From Oxytricha trifallax (taxonomy: Eukaryota > Ciliophora > Spirotrichea > Sporadotrichida > Oxytrichidae): DNA of 64,000 bases. Below, one piece after another: positions 35,174-48,229 of this stretch (positions are counted from its first letter, which is position 1; every line of letters begins with the position of its first letter). The notes below the pieces were generated by a model. It made no database searches and was not told the DNA's origin. It saw only the letters and a list, made by a program, of their open reading frames with translations. The position numbers and the translations under genes were made by a program. The stretch spans positions 1 through 64,000 of the forward strand of contig ARYC01000510.1 of assembly GCA_000711775.1 (NCBI GenBank), read 5' to 3'.

Positions 35174-38069
35174 ATGCTATATTTTAATAAAATATGTCTT
35201 TTTTCTTTCATCGCTCTAAGGTAACATATATTGATTTAAGTTTTTTAGCGTAATTAATTGTGAGAATTGCTTTTCAAAATACCCAAAGTTGCTTGGAGGT
35301 AAATCAGAGAAAACTGTATTCAACAGTTTTGACATGGATTCCCAATTTAATACAATATTATCTGGGTTTTCTGAAGATTCAAGACTTGTCGGTAACTTAG
35401 GCTTAAAGCCTATAGTAATTTATATGGACAATATGGGAGGGTTTAAATGGGCAAAATATTACTCTGGATTTTTCCAAATAAAATCTGTTTCATTTACTAC
35501 AAATGCAACTTATGTGATTGCTGCGATTGAATAACCATTGTAAATTTTAGTAATTAACCCTTCAGATGGTAATCTTCAAAAGTTATTTTATGAAGAAAAA
35601 GGATTTCCTGTCTATTTAAATCCTTGGACAATCTCGGTGGAATTATAAAATAGGTACCTCTATTTTGCAACTAAAAGCTCTTTCCCTTCATTTCAAGTTT
35701 CTCAGTTGTTAATTTAATATATCTCAACAGCATCTACTATGACGTCCAAACATACTTATCAATAAAAAGCAGACTTAGATGGGTATTCAGGAGAAGCGAG
35801 AAGTATTGCAATTGATAATAATCGAATATATGCTGCTGGATATTTATCAGTAAACTCAGAAATACACCTCGCAATAGTAACACTGAATGTTGCGACAATG
35901 GCTATCATTGAAATTAATACAATTAATCAAGGGAATACAGACAAAGCTTTTCAATTTGATAAGATTTTACTCTAAAATGACACAAACAATAGCTCCTAAT
36001 ATATTCATGCTTGTGCTAATAATTAGAATCCGATAAGTCTGGAAACGGGATTTTATGTTAAGAAATTTTCAAATACATCAGTTCTTAGAAATGAGTTTTG
36101 GATTTATACTCATTCAGGTAGTACTAGTGGATTATATAAATCGAGAATGCTCTCGGCTATTACGAGATAATACTTGGATTTAAGAATCTTCTCAGAATAT
36201 GTTAATCAAGGTATATAGGGATCATCCAATTAAAAAAAATTGATCTTGATCATTTCATGTCACATTAAAACCTAATGATACCATTATCTTAAAACAGAGA
36301 AATAGGTAATTAATGATTACGCAAAGAGCTGAGCCATACTGCATCATTCTCGTATAGGCTCTATTTATCAAGAAAGTATTAGAAAATCTACAGGAAAACC
36401 ATGATATATTACAAAACATAAGTTTATCATCTAGCATAGTTAAAGTCCGTTAAGACAGAGAACTGAAAAGGATTTGGTGCTTTATGATATAACACACCAA
36501 AGAAAAGAAGAAACACTCTGCTAGATAAGAAGAAATACGAGGTAATAGGGAAAGTTTGTGCCCACGACGTCATTGGGGCCTATGAGCATACCAACAATCA
36601 AGCTGACAAGCAGGTTTGAGAGATTCTTCCTGATATTAAATATTTTTGAATTATCCTACTATATAGATTTTGTTTTATCTCGAGATTTAATTTCGATGCT
36701 AAATACTAGCTAACTAACTAGTGGATTGTAATGTACTGGAATGTTTGTTGACAAAAGTGACTTTGACATTGTTTATTCTTTGTTTTTTACCTAGGAGACC
36801 ATTAAAAACTTAATAATTGCATGTAATAAAAATTAAGTAAAATTCTTTTCTGTTTTTTATTTAAACTTTTACTATGGAGTAGTGAATTTTAGAAATTAAA
36901 CGATAAAGCTATAATTAATAAAAGCAATAAGTAACTCTCCTTTAAATGCAATGATATAATCAATATTCAAAAGTCCTACATAAGCATATTATATTATGAG
37001 CGTCTAAAATTTAATTACAAAATTTCAGTAATTGTTCAAAGTTAAATGAATTTGAAAAATTTATTATAATAAATTAATTAAATTAAAGAAAGAGGAAATC
37101 AATTATGATAGTTTAATAATCGGGATGTTTTATTCTATAAATCATTGTATTGCTATAGTAAAACATTTAAAGATAACTAATTCAAAATATGCCAATCTAT
37201 TAGATATATTAACTTAAATATAGATGGGCTTTACTTCTTAGACGAAATATTTAGACTTATAAAAGCAGCTTATTTTTGTTAATTATAATTATATATTCAA
37301 GACATGCTTAATTGATTTTCATCAAATTTCACTTTTTTTAGTTTATATTACTTATCACAATTTTGACAATATAATTTATAAAAATTTGTTCGAGGCCCCT
37401 TTACCTTTAGACATCCCTTTTCCTTTTTAATATTCAGTTGGTGGTATTTTTTCTTATTAATTAACAGATTCTTGTTACTCATAGACAATTTATGAAGATT
37501 AATTAGAAAAAAGTATAGTTCTGTAACTCTAAAATTTAACGGCTTTAACTGAGAATTTTATAAATTATTAAATAAATTTAATAAAAAAGAATTAAATTTC
37601 ACTCTCATAACTTCAAGATTCGTAACAGGCTCCTCGTCTGCTACTAATTTGATTAACACTAATGTGATTAGCAGTACATGGTGCTCTAATTATAAAAGCT
37701 CCGATATTTTATAAATTTAATTTAATATTTTAAATATTTTTTAAAGGATTTGGGAGTAGAATCTAGCTCATTATACTTTATCATTTGTTTTTTACTTTTT
37801 TTGAAAAATAATTAATTATAATTTGTTCATAACCTGTATAATACCTGTATAGAATTAATTATTCAAATAATTTTTTCATTTAATGCTATAAAATGAAATT
37901 TCTTTGTAAATTTTCACCTAAAAAATTCAAATTCAATATCTTTTTACTTGAATTTTATCGTGATTTATTAATTTCCCTTAAGTAAATAACAATTATAGAT
38001 ATTGTTCTTATACCTTCAACAATTGAAACTTAATATTATGAAACTTACCAAACAGTGAAACAGATTTTT

Positions 38070-38106
<37 letters not shown>

Positions 38107-41100
38107 TCAAATTGATGCATTCACGCTAAGCAGAGCATGTGATGATTAAACATTTACATATAAATTATTTAATTCACATATCATATTAAATTTAATACAA
38201 CTATTTTAATAATATAAAGCCTCTACAACTGGTCCCTTTCCTTAATCAGATTTAAATCTTACATTCAATGCGATAACAAGAGTCTTTAGTATGTACTATA
38301 GTTTTGGGTGATACAAATCTCCTATTCTTATTTTTACATTTATGTTAAACAAACATAATTTAAATTTTATATTTAATGAAATAATTTCATTTATTATATT
38401 TTCTAAAAATAGTTTATTAAGAAATAAAAATACATTTATACAAGACTTCCATAATATTTTATATTAAATAATTTTATTAGAATTAAAAAATAAGTGACTT
38501 TTAAAAAATATTATATATTTAAATAGAGGATTAAAAACTATTTTTCATATACTTCTTCAAATAACTTATAATTGATTTTATTTACTTAAACTACAAGAAA
38601 ATAATAGATTTAGTATTTTATCTTAACTATGCTTTTCATAAGAGTTATTTATTTGTGGAAATATCTATTCTTATATAGAAATAAAAAAGGTGGAGGCCTT
38701 AATTATAACTTGTTTTTTTGTTTAAATTATTTAAATAGTTTGATAAAGATCAATTTTTGAATAAAAATATTATCTATTGTCTTAAACCAATTTAGCTTAT
38801 CTCAATTTTATTTCATATAGAAAATACAAGTAAGATTTGTATTAACTGAAACAAGGAGCCCCCAATTTTGTAATTTAAATATTTACTTTAATACATTGGA
38901 AATGAAGCAATAGTGGGAACTTTCGTGGTGACAGTTACTGCAACTCTTCAATAAAATCAGCTTCAGCAAAAATTAGTTTTTAACATCGAAGTTACAAATC
39001 CTTGCTTAGTTGCTACATTTGAGCCAGTTTAAATTCAAGATATAACTTACATTACAAAATCAGTTCCAAATACCATCTTTAATTTAAATTAATAAAAAAT
39101 ATTTAGTCTCGCTGAGCAACTTCAATCTTAGTAATAAGAACTGCAAATATTACTATCAAATGAAGTAACTGTAACCAAACAATTTGCTGAAATATTTCAA
39201 ATTTTCTAATATATTTATATTAATATCAATATAATATTTAAATTCACTAAAATAAACTAAGTATTTAATTTAAAATAATAATGTATCTTTAAAATACGAG
39301 AATTTTTTTATCAAATTTTATAATTAATAATAATTTTTTCTAATTATTTATTACAATTTTGATTATCATATTAACTTAAAAATATAAAATAAATTGAAAT
39401 AATTATGCTAATAAAGTAAAATTTAATGATAAATTTCTGAATTAATACATATCCAATTTAAATTAGGGTAAAATAGCAAATATTTTATAAAAAGCGAATA
39501 ATCTTTGAATATTACTTTTTAATTACTAATTTATTATTTTTATAAGTTATACTAATAATTTATTCACTATAAAAGTGTGTTTTAATTATAAAAGGTAATA
39601 TTCTTAGATATTTACAATTATAATAAATTTTTTATTACCCCATAATTTATAAAAATCTATTATTTAAGTAATTTTTGTCTTTTTTTATCTTTGATTAAAC
39701 CTTTGATATATTTATAAAAATAAAATGTTCTTAATTTTAATTTTGAAAATTTGAACAATTATTGCTAAATACATATGGGACACTTACTGCTTCAATTTTT
39801 GCTTTTACTGCGAGTTCAATTTATCCAGTACTCTCGGGTCCTCCCTATACACTTTCACTAACAATTTCTAAAACAACTGTAGCTAGGGGAGATTATAAAC
39901 TACAGTTGACTGCCTTTTTCAATTCAAACGCAACTAATAAAAATGAAACTATAATTAATGTATTTATAAGGGAAGAGTGTGAGTTTACAGTTTAAAACTT
40001 TAAATATTATTATTAATTATTGTAGGAATACATTTGATTTGAGAAAATGAATTATAAATAATAAAGTAAATAATTAAAATAGTGGCAGTTAACTTTCTGG
40101 AAACCCTGACAAAATGGTACTTGTTCGATAGAGAATTCAAAATTAGCTGGGTTTTACTATTGACGATACCCCTCTTTGGCATTCCTGGAGCGAGTTATCC
40201 GAACTTTAATTTGGGCAGCAAAATTAACTAAACAAATCACCCAAAATTAAAGTTCGTTTATCTCACTCTGGGAATGTAATAGAGGGGTACCGCCACTAGT
40301 AAAGTACAGCTAATTTTGAATTCTTTATCGAAAAATTACCATTTTGTCAGGGTTTCTAGAAAGTTAACTGCCACTATTATAATATTTACTTTATTAATTA
40401 TAATTTATTTTCCAAAATTAAATGTATTCCTACAATATTATTATTTCCTTATATAGGGGATAATTTAGCCTCATTTTTTTTATAAAACAACTTATCCCTG
40501 TGTTAAATATCAATTAGATTTAGAATTTTTAAAATGGAAAATTATTTAAAAAAAACTATTTTTTTAATTCTTTTGATTTCAAAAATTGTTATTTGGAAAT
40601 TATTTAATAAATTATCTTATTTAGGTTTTAATTCTTTAATCTAAATACATCAGTCAGATTATTTAAAACATTTTATTTTATTTAATTCATTTGGGATGCT
40701 AAGAAAATCTACACTCTTATTCCCTTCACCTAAACAACAGCAAGTGGTTAAGTTTGTGCTTCAACAACCAGGCTTATTCAAACAAAAATTGAAGTTGAAT
40801 AGCCTTCAGTAGACTCAATGTTCATATTTTATCCTACAAACAATTCTTTATCAATTGATGCGTAACAGATTTCATAAGAAGGTTAATATACTTTTATAAT
40901 CAGAGGCTATATAACCAACATTAAATTGTAATGGGATAAATTATAGTTAAATTATTATAGTAATTAAGCTTACAGTTTCTACATCCTTAATACAATATTT
41001 TGTTTAAAGAAATACTAAAATTTTCGCTTTTTCTTTTTATTTACTATTTATATTTTAGCGAATGAACCAAAATAATAATTACTTTTTTAATTTTAGTTTT

Positions 41101-44100
41101 AAACAATTAATTATCATAAATTAACTTCGATGAATCGGCGTACAATACATGATCGACTTCATTATAATAGTTATAATATTTGATTAGATATGTTCACAAT
41201 AAAGTTTATATTATGTTATTATTTTAACTTAAGTTTTCCAAATAAATTATACTTATGAGCAATATAAACTCAAATCCTACTGTTATATCAAAAACATTTA
41301 AAATATTATTATTTTTAATCAGATACTTAATTTTCAGTGTAAATTTAGGATCCTTGTGTATTCGATAATATAACTGCTTCTTTAATACCAGACTAAATAT
41401 ACAATATTACAAACACTTCTATAAGCCAAAGTTATATTTTCCCTGCTTTTACTAACACAAATACAAAATGCAAGATTATAATATTAATAAGGTTTTAATC
41501 GTTTTTGGAGTATAATTACGAATTAATATATGTTATAAGTACCAAATTTACGATATAACAAGCAACTCGGGATAAAAAGATCTCTCAACTCCTTTATCAG
41601 CTAATCCTGATCTCCGATAGATTTCAGTGAACACGAGAGACGTCAATGATGAAAATTTATACACAATAAAAATTATAGGGTAATTTGAAACAAAAACAAA
41701 CATAACGGCTTCTACAACGTTTAAATATGACATTTCAGATCCTTTTAACTGCAAAAACGCAACAATTATTCCTGGAAATGTTAGCGACATGCTTATTGAT
41801 GTATATTAACCCATGTAAGTACAAGTCTTTTAGAAATGGAATTCTACAAAGTCTACTTGTGGAGATGTAGTTTACTTACTTAGGGTCAATTAGCAGCAAT
41901 ATTCAAATTTAATTTTATGGTATAAATGTATTTTTCATTTTTTCTTAATAAATAAAGAAAAATTAGCAATTTGATAAGAGTTAAAAATATATAAATTAAC
42001 TTGATTTTCATTGTATAATAATAAAATTTTAATGACAACAAAAATATGTAGATACGTTCAATTAAAGTTTTTTATTCTTTTATTCTCACTTCTTTAAATT
42101 TTTCTTGCATATTTTTTCAATTCATGAAATCTTCATTTTTGATCATGACATTAACAATGTATCTTTTCTTATCTTTTATCTTCGTCTCCTAGTTATCTCT
42201 CAATGAGTATTTTTCAAAATAATTTCGGAAAATTTCTTTTGTTCTTGTGCGTTTTTCAATTAGAATAATTCACATTATAAGAGCTTTATCTTTCAATTTA
42301 GAATAAAATCATTAGACAATTATAACTTAAGATAAATGTTCTTAACTAGATACCCCACCTACCTCATTAATACCCCTTTTCATATGAAATTTATATCTTT
42401 GATTAATGAATCTATTCATTCATGATATTTTTAATGGGACAATCCTAAAATCATTATTAATTATTGATTTAAATTTGATTACATCCTTCGACCTATTTTT
42501 AAATATGCATCAATAGGAAAAAATCTATGTTAAACAATATTTAAAAAATCTAAATCTCTATTCATTTTAACACGATATAGTTCAAAATACTATTAAGATA
42601 AATCTTTAATTTTTAATAAAAAAATATATATTTTAGGAATTAGGAGGGTGTGGGGACTGGTGTATGAGAGTTGTCTATAGTAAAAGGGAGTATTGTAAGG
42701 GGGTGTATAGTGAGGGGTGTATAGTGAGGGGTGAATGAGGCGGTTTGAATGAGAAAGGTGGGTAGGAGTGGTATCTCGGTTTGAACCGTTATAGATGTGA
42801 CTTATTATATAGAAAATTTTAAGTTAAGAAGGAAATTTAATTGAAAAGTTTGAAATATAAGTCAATAGTTCATGTGACTAAAATCAACATTAAAATCTAG
42901 TAATTAAGATTTGAATCTCTAAAGATAAATGCTTTTTATATAAATTTAATTCTTATTGGTTTTGTTAAAGTTGTTGCCTTAATTAATTTTATAAAAAACA
43001 CTTAAATTTGTATAATTTTACCATAGGGTTTTATGAGCAATGGCTACCACCCTTCATTAAGTTCAATGATATGCAGAGAAATCTCTCTGTTCAAAGCAAT
43101 GAAACTTATTCTTAAGGAACTTATGAATCTGAGCTAATTGGAATTTTGCAAAATAACACAAAATATAGAAGAGAGACAGCAATTAAATTCAATATAGTTA
43201 TCTAATATTGTACTCTTTAGCTTTCAATTGAAAAGAATTAAATATTTTTAGAATTGTTTTTTTTCTGATTTTATATAATTCATTCTTCTATATCTTGAAT
43301 AAGAAAGCATTAGATATTAAAGGAATAACATACACTGTTAATAATTGCTAAGTTAGTAATGTTTAGTTAAGACCCATCTATAAAGATTCAAAATTAGTGG
43401 AAAAGGACTTGCCAAGTTTTGTAACTTTTAATTCTACTGAAGAAATTTCATTATAAATTTTTACAAAGTCTTTGAATGATACTGGTGAATTTAAAGTTAA
43501 ACTTAAATTATAAAGAAGTTTTTCATATATGTTTATAATACATAAATTTTGGTGACTATGTGCTTGGTGTAGAGGTGATATTATAAGAGAGATTTTTAAA
43601 TTAAACTAAATTTCTTGATTTAAAAATAGCTAATCAAAATCAAGGTCCACCTTTATTTACAAGTATTATAGATGACGTTGCAATCAAAATTTAGAAGACA
43701 ATGATTTTAAATTTTCCCAGAACCTTCGATCCTGATTATGAATTAGTAACTATAAAGATATTTTTAGGAAGAGCTTAAGAATTTATGACAGCAATCAACT
43801 ACAACATAAAATAAATAATTTAATTAGAACCCTAAAGTTCATATTTAATATGATTAATGTAATTTTATAAATGCCAAATGGTATTTATATAAATCCTATC
43901 AAAGAATCACAGGCAGGAAATTATGACATTTTTGTGACTTTAATTGATGATAATTTTAATTATTATTATTTTTAATCCTCAACCTCTTGAGACTGTTTAT
44001 AACATTAAAGTTGTAGTAATTGGAACAAAGAATTTAACTTAAGAATCTTAAAATGGTTCCTAACCAGGCTCATCAAGCGGAGCAAATAGTGGAAATAATA

Positions 44101-47100
44101 ATTCTTAATCTGGAACGGGAGAGGGAGATGGAAATGGGAATTCAAATTAACAGAATGGCGGAACATAAGAAAAACCTGTAATAAAGTATCCTGATATTGA
44201 TAAAACTTGTCTATTTTTTACTATTTTAATGATATTGTAGAAATACATTTGAATTTGGAAAATTAATTAAAATTAAATTAAGAATAAATCAAAATCGTGG
44301 CAGTTAAAGTTGGCCAATTTAAACGATCTAGGGCTCATTCGATAGAGAATTCAAAATTAGCTGGACTTTATTATTGGCGGTACTATTTTATCGCATCCCT
44401 GGAGCGAGATAACTTCACTTTAATGTGAGGGCATAATTTAATGAATTTAGATAAGTTTAATTAAAGTGAAGTTATCTCGCTCCAGGGATGCGATAAAATA
44501 GTACCGCCAATAGTAAAGTCCAGCTAATTTTGAATTCTCTATCGAATGAGCCCTAGATCGTTTAAATTGGCCAACTTTAACTGCCACGATTTTGATTTAT
44601 TCTTAATTTAATTTTAATTAATTTTCCAAATTCAAATGTATTTCTACAATATTAATTGGTTTAGTTTACTGAAATCAAGGCATTATAAAAACAAAACTCC
44701 AAAGGCTTTGATTTAAACATAGCTAATCCGTCTAAGTTAGGTAAAGTAACTATAAACTTCAATTAAGCAGTGTAAATCCCAACTAACCTAGAAAAAGTTA
44801 AACAGTAGATAATTGTTGAAGTATTAAGTAGTTCTAGATTGCTTCAAAATTCTACATCTTCTCCTTACAGTTCTAATAAAATAAAAGATTGGGATATTTT
44901 TGGTTTTACAGAGTCCTCATTTTAGATTAAGATTGATTTTAGCGACCCATCTTCAATAAGTTCAACTGTAAGATAAAATTCATTTAAAAAAATTTCTTTT
45001 AGGGAAGAGACTTCTTAAGGATAAGACTAAAACTCAAAGATTCTATTTATTTTAAGAAAACAAGTCAGTCGGTGATGTACTTCGCATCCTTTACTAAACA
45101 GATACCTCTATAATTTTCAAGTGAAGAGGAGGAGAAAATAGTTGAAAGCATAAATTCAGGGACATCTACAACCATAAAAACTATCGTGATGGGTAATCTA
45201 GTAATAAATTTGTTTCTTTCTATGTCGATGGGCTATTTATGGGGCTTAATAAATGTACTCCAGATAATCTTACACTTGCCGCTATTTAACTTTATAATAA
45301 ATAAACATATTAATTAATTTATAAGTTCGTTGTAAGTTCCCTGGAAATGTCATAATGATGTACAGTATGGTAATAAGTGTGAGTAGATTCGATATTTTCC
45401 CAACCTCAGATATTGAAGATAAGCTTTTTAAGTTTTCCAATAGTTATCCCTACAATTCAGAATTTGAGCAGCTTGATATCTTTTAAACAACCATCACAAA
45501 TAGAGTTATGCTTTTGCTTTAACTCAATCTTACGTTATTCTAGTATGAGCATAATCTCAAACTTAGACAGTCTTTTCATTTATATAATACTTATAGCAAT
45601 AATCTTCTTTTTGACTTTGGGTCTAGTTGTAATCTAAAAAATCATCAAAAAGTAAATCATAATTTAATATATACATTAACTTTTATTTAGATTGCAAAAA
45701 CAGTTCAAATGGATAATAAAGAAAGTCTTTTTTGGTTTATTTTTAAGATTCCTTTTAGAAGCTTACTTTGAATTTGCTATCTGCTCGCTAATAAATTTAA
45801 ATGATGTAATAATAGTATATTATGTTTAATTAATATATTAGTTACGATGGGAAACACTTTCAGATAACATTTTATTTTAATAACAAATATTTATTGTAAC
45901 ATTTCATCATATTTGGCAATTATAATCTTTGGATTTTCTGCATCCTACCCAATTTTTATTGGTTTATTTTTGTGGTTTAATAAGAAAAACCTGGAATTGG
46001 ATACTTTCAAAAATTAGTTCTCTTCTCTGTATGATGGTTTACGTACATCAAAAACTTTGGGGGTGGGAAGTTTCCTGCACATTTTTTTTAAAATGTAAAA
46101 TTTATAAATTCTACATAAATTCAAAAATTGTATATTTTTATGACTCATTAAATATTTAGAGGATAATGAGGTATGATAGAAGATAGTACCTGCAGTTTAG
46201 ATAACAACTAATAGTATTGAGAAAAAGTGGAATAATTTCTAATACTTAAAAAATCTTTATAGTGGAAAAATTTCAGCCTTATAGGCTAAAGAGTTTTTAT
46301 ATGACTGGTGATCAGAATAAACGAGATAGTGCCTGGATGGTGCATAGAGTATAGAGTCCATGCTAATAGAGATATTGAAAAATTTATTAATAAATTAAGT
46401 ATATTTATAATAACGCAATTATTCCGCAAGTTGGTTGATAGTTCTTATAAAAATTAATTAAATAAAAATTTAAATAATTTTAGAGCAGGTAACTTCCCTA
46501 AAATCATTTTTTTATCATAAACGAGTGCAGGAAACTTCCCCCCAAAACTTTAGCTTTGATGTATAATGTGATATTTACAGTAAGAAGGCTTTTATTTGCT
46601 ATTGTGACGATCTACTAGAATGAAAGCTAATTACCAGCAATATTTTTATCATTTTATCTTGCTTTAAAATTCCGTAAAATAGATTAATATCTTCATCTAT
46701 TTAAGTATCAATATATTTCTTATTACATCAATCTCTATTTTGCTTATGCTTCTAGCTTTATGTGTGGCCATTCGAAACGAATACTTAAAATTGGCTGGAA
46801 TTCTTTAATGAACTCTGCATTTATGGATGCTCACTTAGTTTGATACTATTCACTGATTTTGTTGAATCTGAAATTATCCAAGCAAGTGGCTATCTATATT
46901 ATTATTATTTGATGCTGTACAGAAATTAATGCTGGGAATTAGCCAACCAGTTTATGCAATAACTTTATTATATTTCTTCCCTTTTTATGTACTACGCAGT
47001 ATCCTGTATAGAGTCTTGGAAGTGGCTACCTATAATTAATTTTATATTATTACTATAACTTTTCAATAGAAATACTATTTTATATTGATAGGTATTACAA

Positions 47101-48032
47101 GCTTAAACCTATTGGTAAACATAACCATTATGGTTGTGGTAAATATAAAGAAAATTAAAGAAATAGTGTCTGAGTATAGGTAATTCAATAAGTGGAAATT
47201 ATAAGACAAAGTTTAGAAATATATGCCTAGCTCTAACAAGTAAAGTATGTAATATTAATTGAATGTTATTCGATTTTTTCTTAATTTAAAAACAAAAGTA
47301 TCCAAAAAACACCAGAGAATAAAGTTATTGAGAAAGATACTTATTTTAAAGTTAGATGCACTACAACTAATCTTATTAATAATTGATTAAATAAATGGCT
47401 TGTCTATTTTTTAATAATCGCTAAAATTCTCTGTTTACGACAATTCAAGATACATCTATAGACCACAGTCAAAGATAAAGAACTTACTCAGATGATAGTC
47501 ACTATCTAAATATTTAATCAACCTTCTAGAGTGAAATCAAATTAGAGGATTTGAAATATCAAAAATCAATCTAATAAAATAATTCAAATATAATTAATTA
47601 AGTGCCTTCAGGTGGTAAATTCTTAAATACTATTGTGGAAAAGGAGCCCTAAGAAAATATAAAAATTGAGAATTTTAGTGATAAATTTTGAATAAAAATA
47701 ATATGAATCGATATATATTTATAAATTATTAGTGACGAGGAAAACTAATTTAATTTTAAATAAATCCCAGTTAGAGTTAAGAAGGGGAAAAGAGTAAAAA
47801 TAGAAAAGGAAGTTGATAAAACTCTGGCTAATCTAAATTAAGATAAAAATGCTTCATTTAAAAATTAAAATTCTAAATAGAAAAGTAGATAAATGGACTT
47901 TGATTTTGATCACATACTCTCATTAACAAATTAAATTTAAGTATTATGGAGAGTTCATATTTATTTAATTTTTTTACAAATGACGTAATAGATAAGGATG
48001 TTGTACCAAGTTATAAGAAATATAATCTATGA
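35174..48032 (+). CDS. Very large secreted/multi-pass membrane protein gene
   Basis: Start MLYFNKICLFSFIAL is a signal peptide, joined by a 28-nt intron to SVINCENCFSKYPKLLGGKS. The first piece (to about 36217) is open for about 320 codons and looks like repeat-type extracellular sequence. Later pieces on the same strand: 37590-37715, 38215-38320, 38890-39220, 39750-39995, 40690-40925, 41345-41490, 41545-41930, 43025-43230, 43310-43520, 43620-43830, 43870-44220, 44655-45300 (with a 35-nt intron), 45320-45650, 45690-45810, 46690-47035, 47085-47290, 47560-48032. Extracellular pieces are Thr/Asn/Ser-rich with recurrent Pro-Cys (NPCLV, DPCVF, DPFNC). A SGANSGNNNSQSG linker lies near 44080. Membrane segments follow (GNLVINLFLSMSMGYLWG, LFIYIILIAIIFFLTLG, SINIFLITSISILLMLLALC, NLLVNITIMVVV), then a basic cytoplasmic tail. 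It fits the large ciliate transmembrane protein families; function unknown. A frame change near 45540 and gaps at 46.8-47.0 kb are unresolved. Confidence 0.75.
35221..35248 (+). other. 28-nt intron
   Basis: GTAACA...TTTTTTAG splits the Ser codon between the signal peptide and the mature N-terminus; removal gives FIALSVINCENC. It is in the usual size range of spirotrich introns. Confidence 0.85.
36265..36590 (+). other. Orphan coding-like island
   Basis: One plus-strand frame without TGA runs for about 108 codons, including QRAEPYCIILVQALFIKKV, LENLQENHDILQNISLSSS and RELKRIWCFMIQHTKEKKK. An overlapping frame at 36520-36605 reads LDKKKYEVIGKVCAHDVIGA then AYEHTNNQADKQV and a TGA followed by EILPDI. 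It is GC-richer than the IES-like DNA around it and is not like the membrane-protein gene in which it lies. It may be a fragment of a transposon or an unrelated gene. Confidence 0.4.
36620..37585. other. AT-rich interval (probable IES material)
   Basis: No feature supported. Similar AT-rich gaps at 37720-38210, 38325-38880, 39225-39745 and 41935-42335 separate coding pieces of the large membrane-protein gene; 38066-38101 contains an (AT)n run. Confidence 0.5.
40020..40435. mobile_element. Fold-back element family B, copy 3
   Basis: 416-bp near-palindrome, ends TTGTAGGAATAC / GTATTCCTACAA, TA at 40018-40019 and 40436-40437. It lies in the gap between the pieces ending at 39995 and starting near 40690 of the large membrane-protein gene. 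Confidence 0.9.
42337..42787. mobile_element. Fold-back element family A, copy 3
   Basis: The left end TGTTCTTAACTAGATACCCC and right end GGTATCTCGGTTTGAAC resemble family A, with a G-rich right arm (iterated GGGGTGTATAGTGA units at 42700-42735). About 450 bp. Arms are more diverged and the target duplication is eroded. It lies in a gap of the large membrane-protein gene. Confidence 0.65.
44235..44649. mobile_element. Fold-back element family B, copy 4
   Basis: 415 bp, ends TTGTAGAAATAC / GTATTTCTACAA, TA at 44233-44234 and 44650-44651. Its arms match copy 1 (12 kb) closely, including CGATCTAGGGCTC-type sequence, so copies 1 and 4 form one subgroup and 2 and 3 (GTAGGAATAC ends) another. It separates coding pieces ending near 44220 and starting near 44655. 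Confidence 0.9.
44968..45002 (+). other. 35-nt intron
   Basis: GTAAGAT...TTTTAG; removal joins SSISST to GRDFLRIRLKLKD in frame within the large membrane-protein gene. Confidence 0.8.
46044..46562. mobile_element. Fold-back element family C, copy 3
   Basis: Inverted ends: TACATCAAA then AACTTTGGGGG and GGAAGTTTCCTGCAC on the left; GTGCAGGAAACTTCC, CCCAAAACTTT and TTTGATGTA on the right. About 519 bp, no protein. It lies between membrane-segment pieces of the large membrane-protein gene. Confidence 0.8.
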
Positions 48033-48229
48033 ATAAAATATTATCAGATTTCTTATTAATCTAATTTTAATTTGCATGCTTAATTTTATTATCAATTTAG
48101 AATAAATATTAATGCTGAATATTGAAGTGTGACTCTCTAATTGTAAGGTAGAGTGGTATATTTATTTTATAATTAACAGACATCATCTTAAATTTAAATT
48201 TTAGCAGTATTCAAATTTAAATCATCAAG

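Noticed and set aside
41548..41790. Minus-strand ORF of 80 residues
   Set aside because: Shadow of a well supported plus-strand piece of the large membrane-protein gene (DLSTPLSANPDLRQ, NITASTTFKYDISDPFNC).
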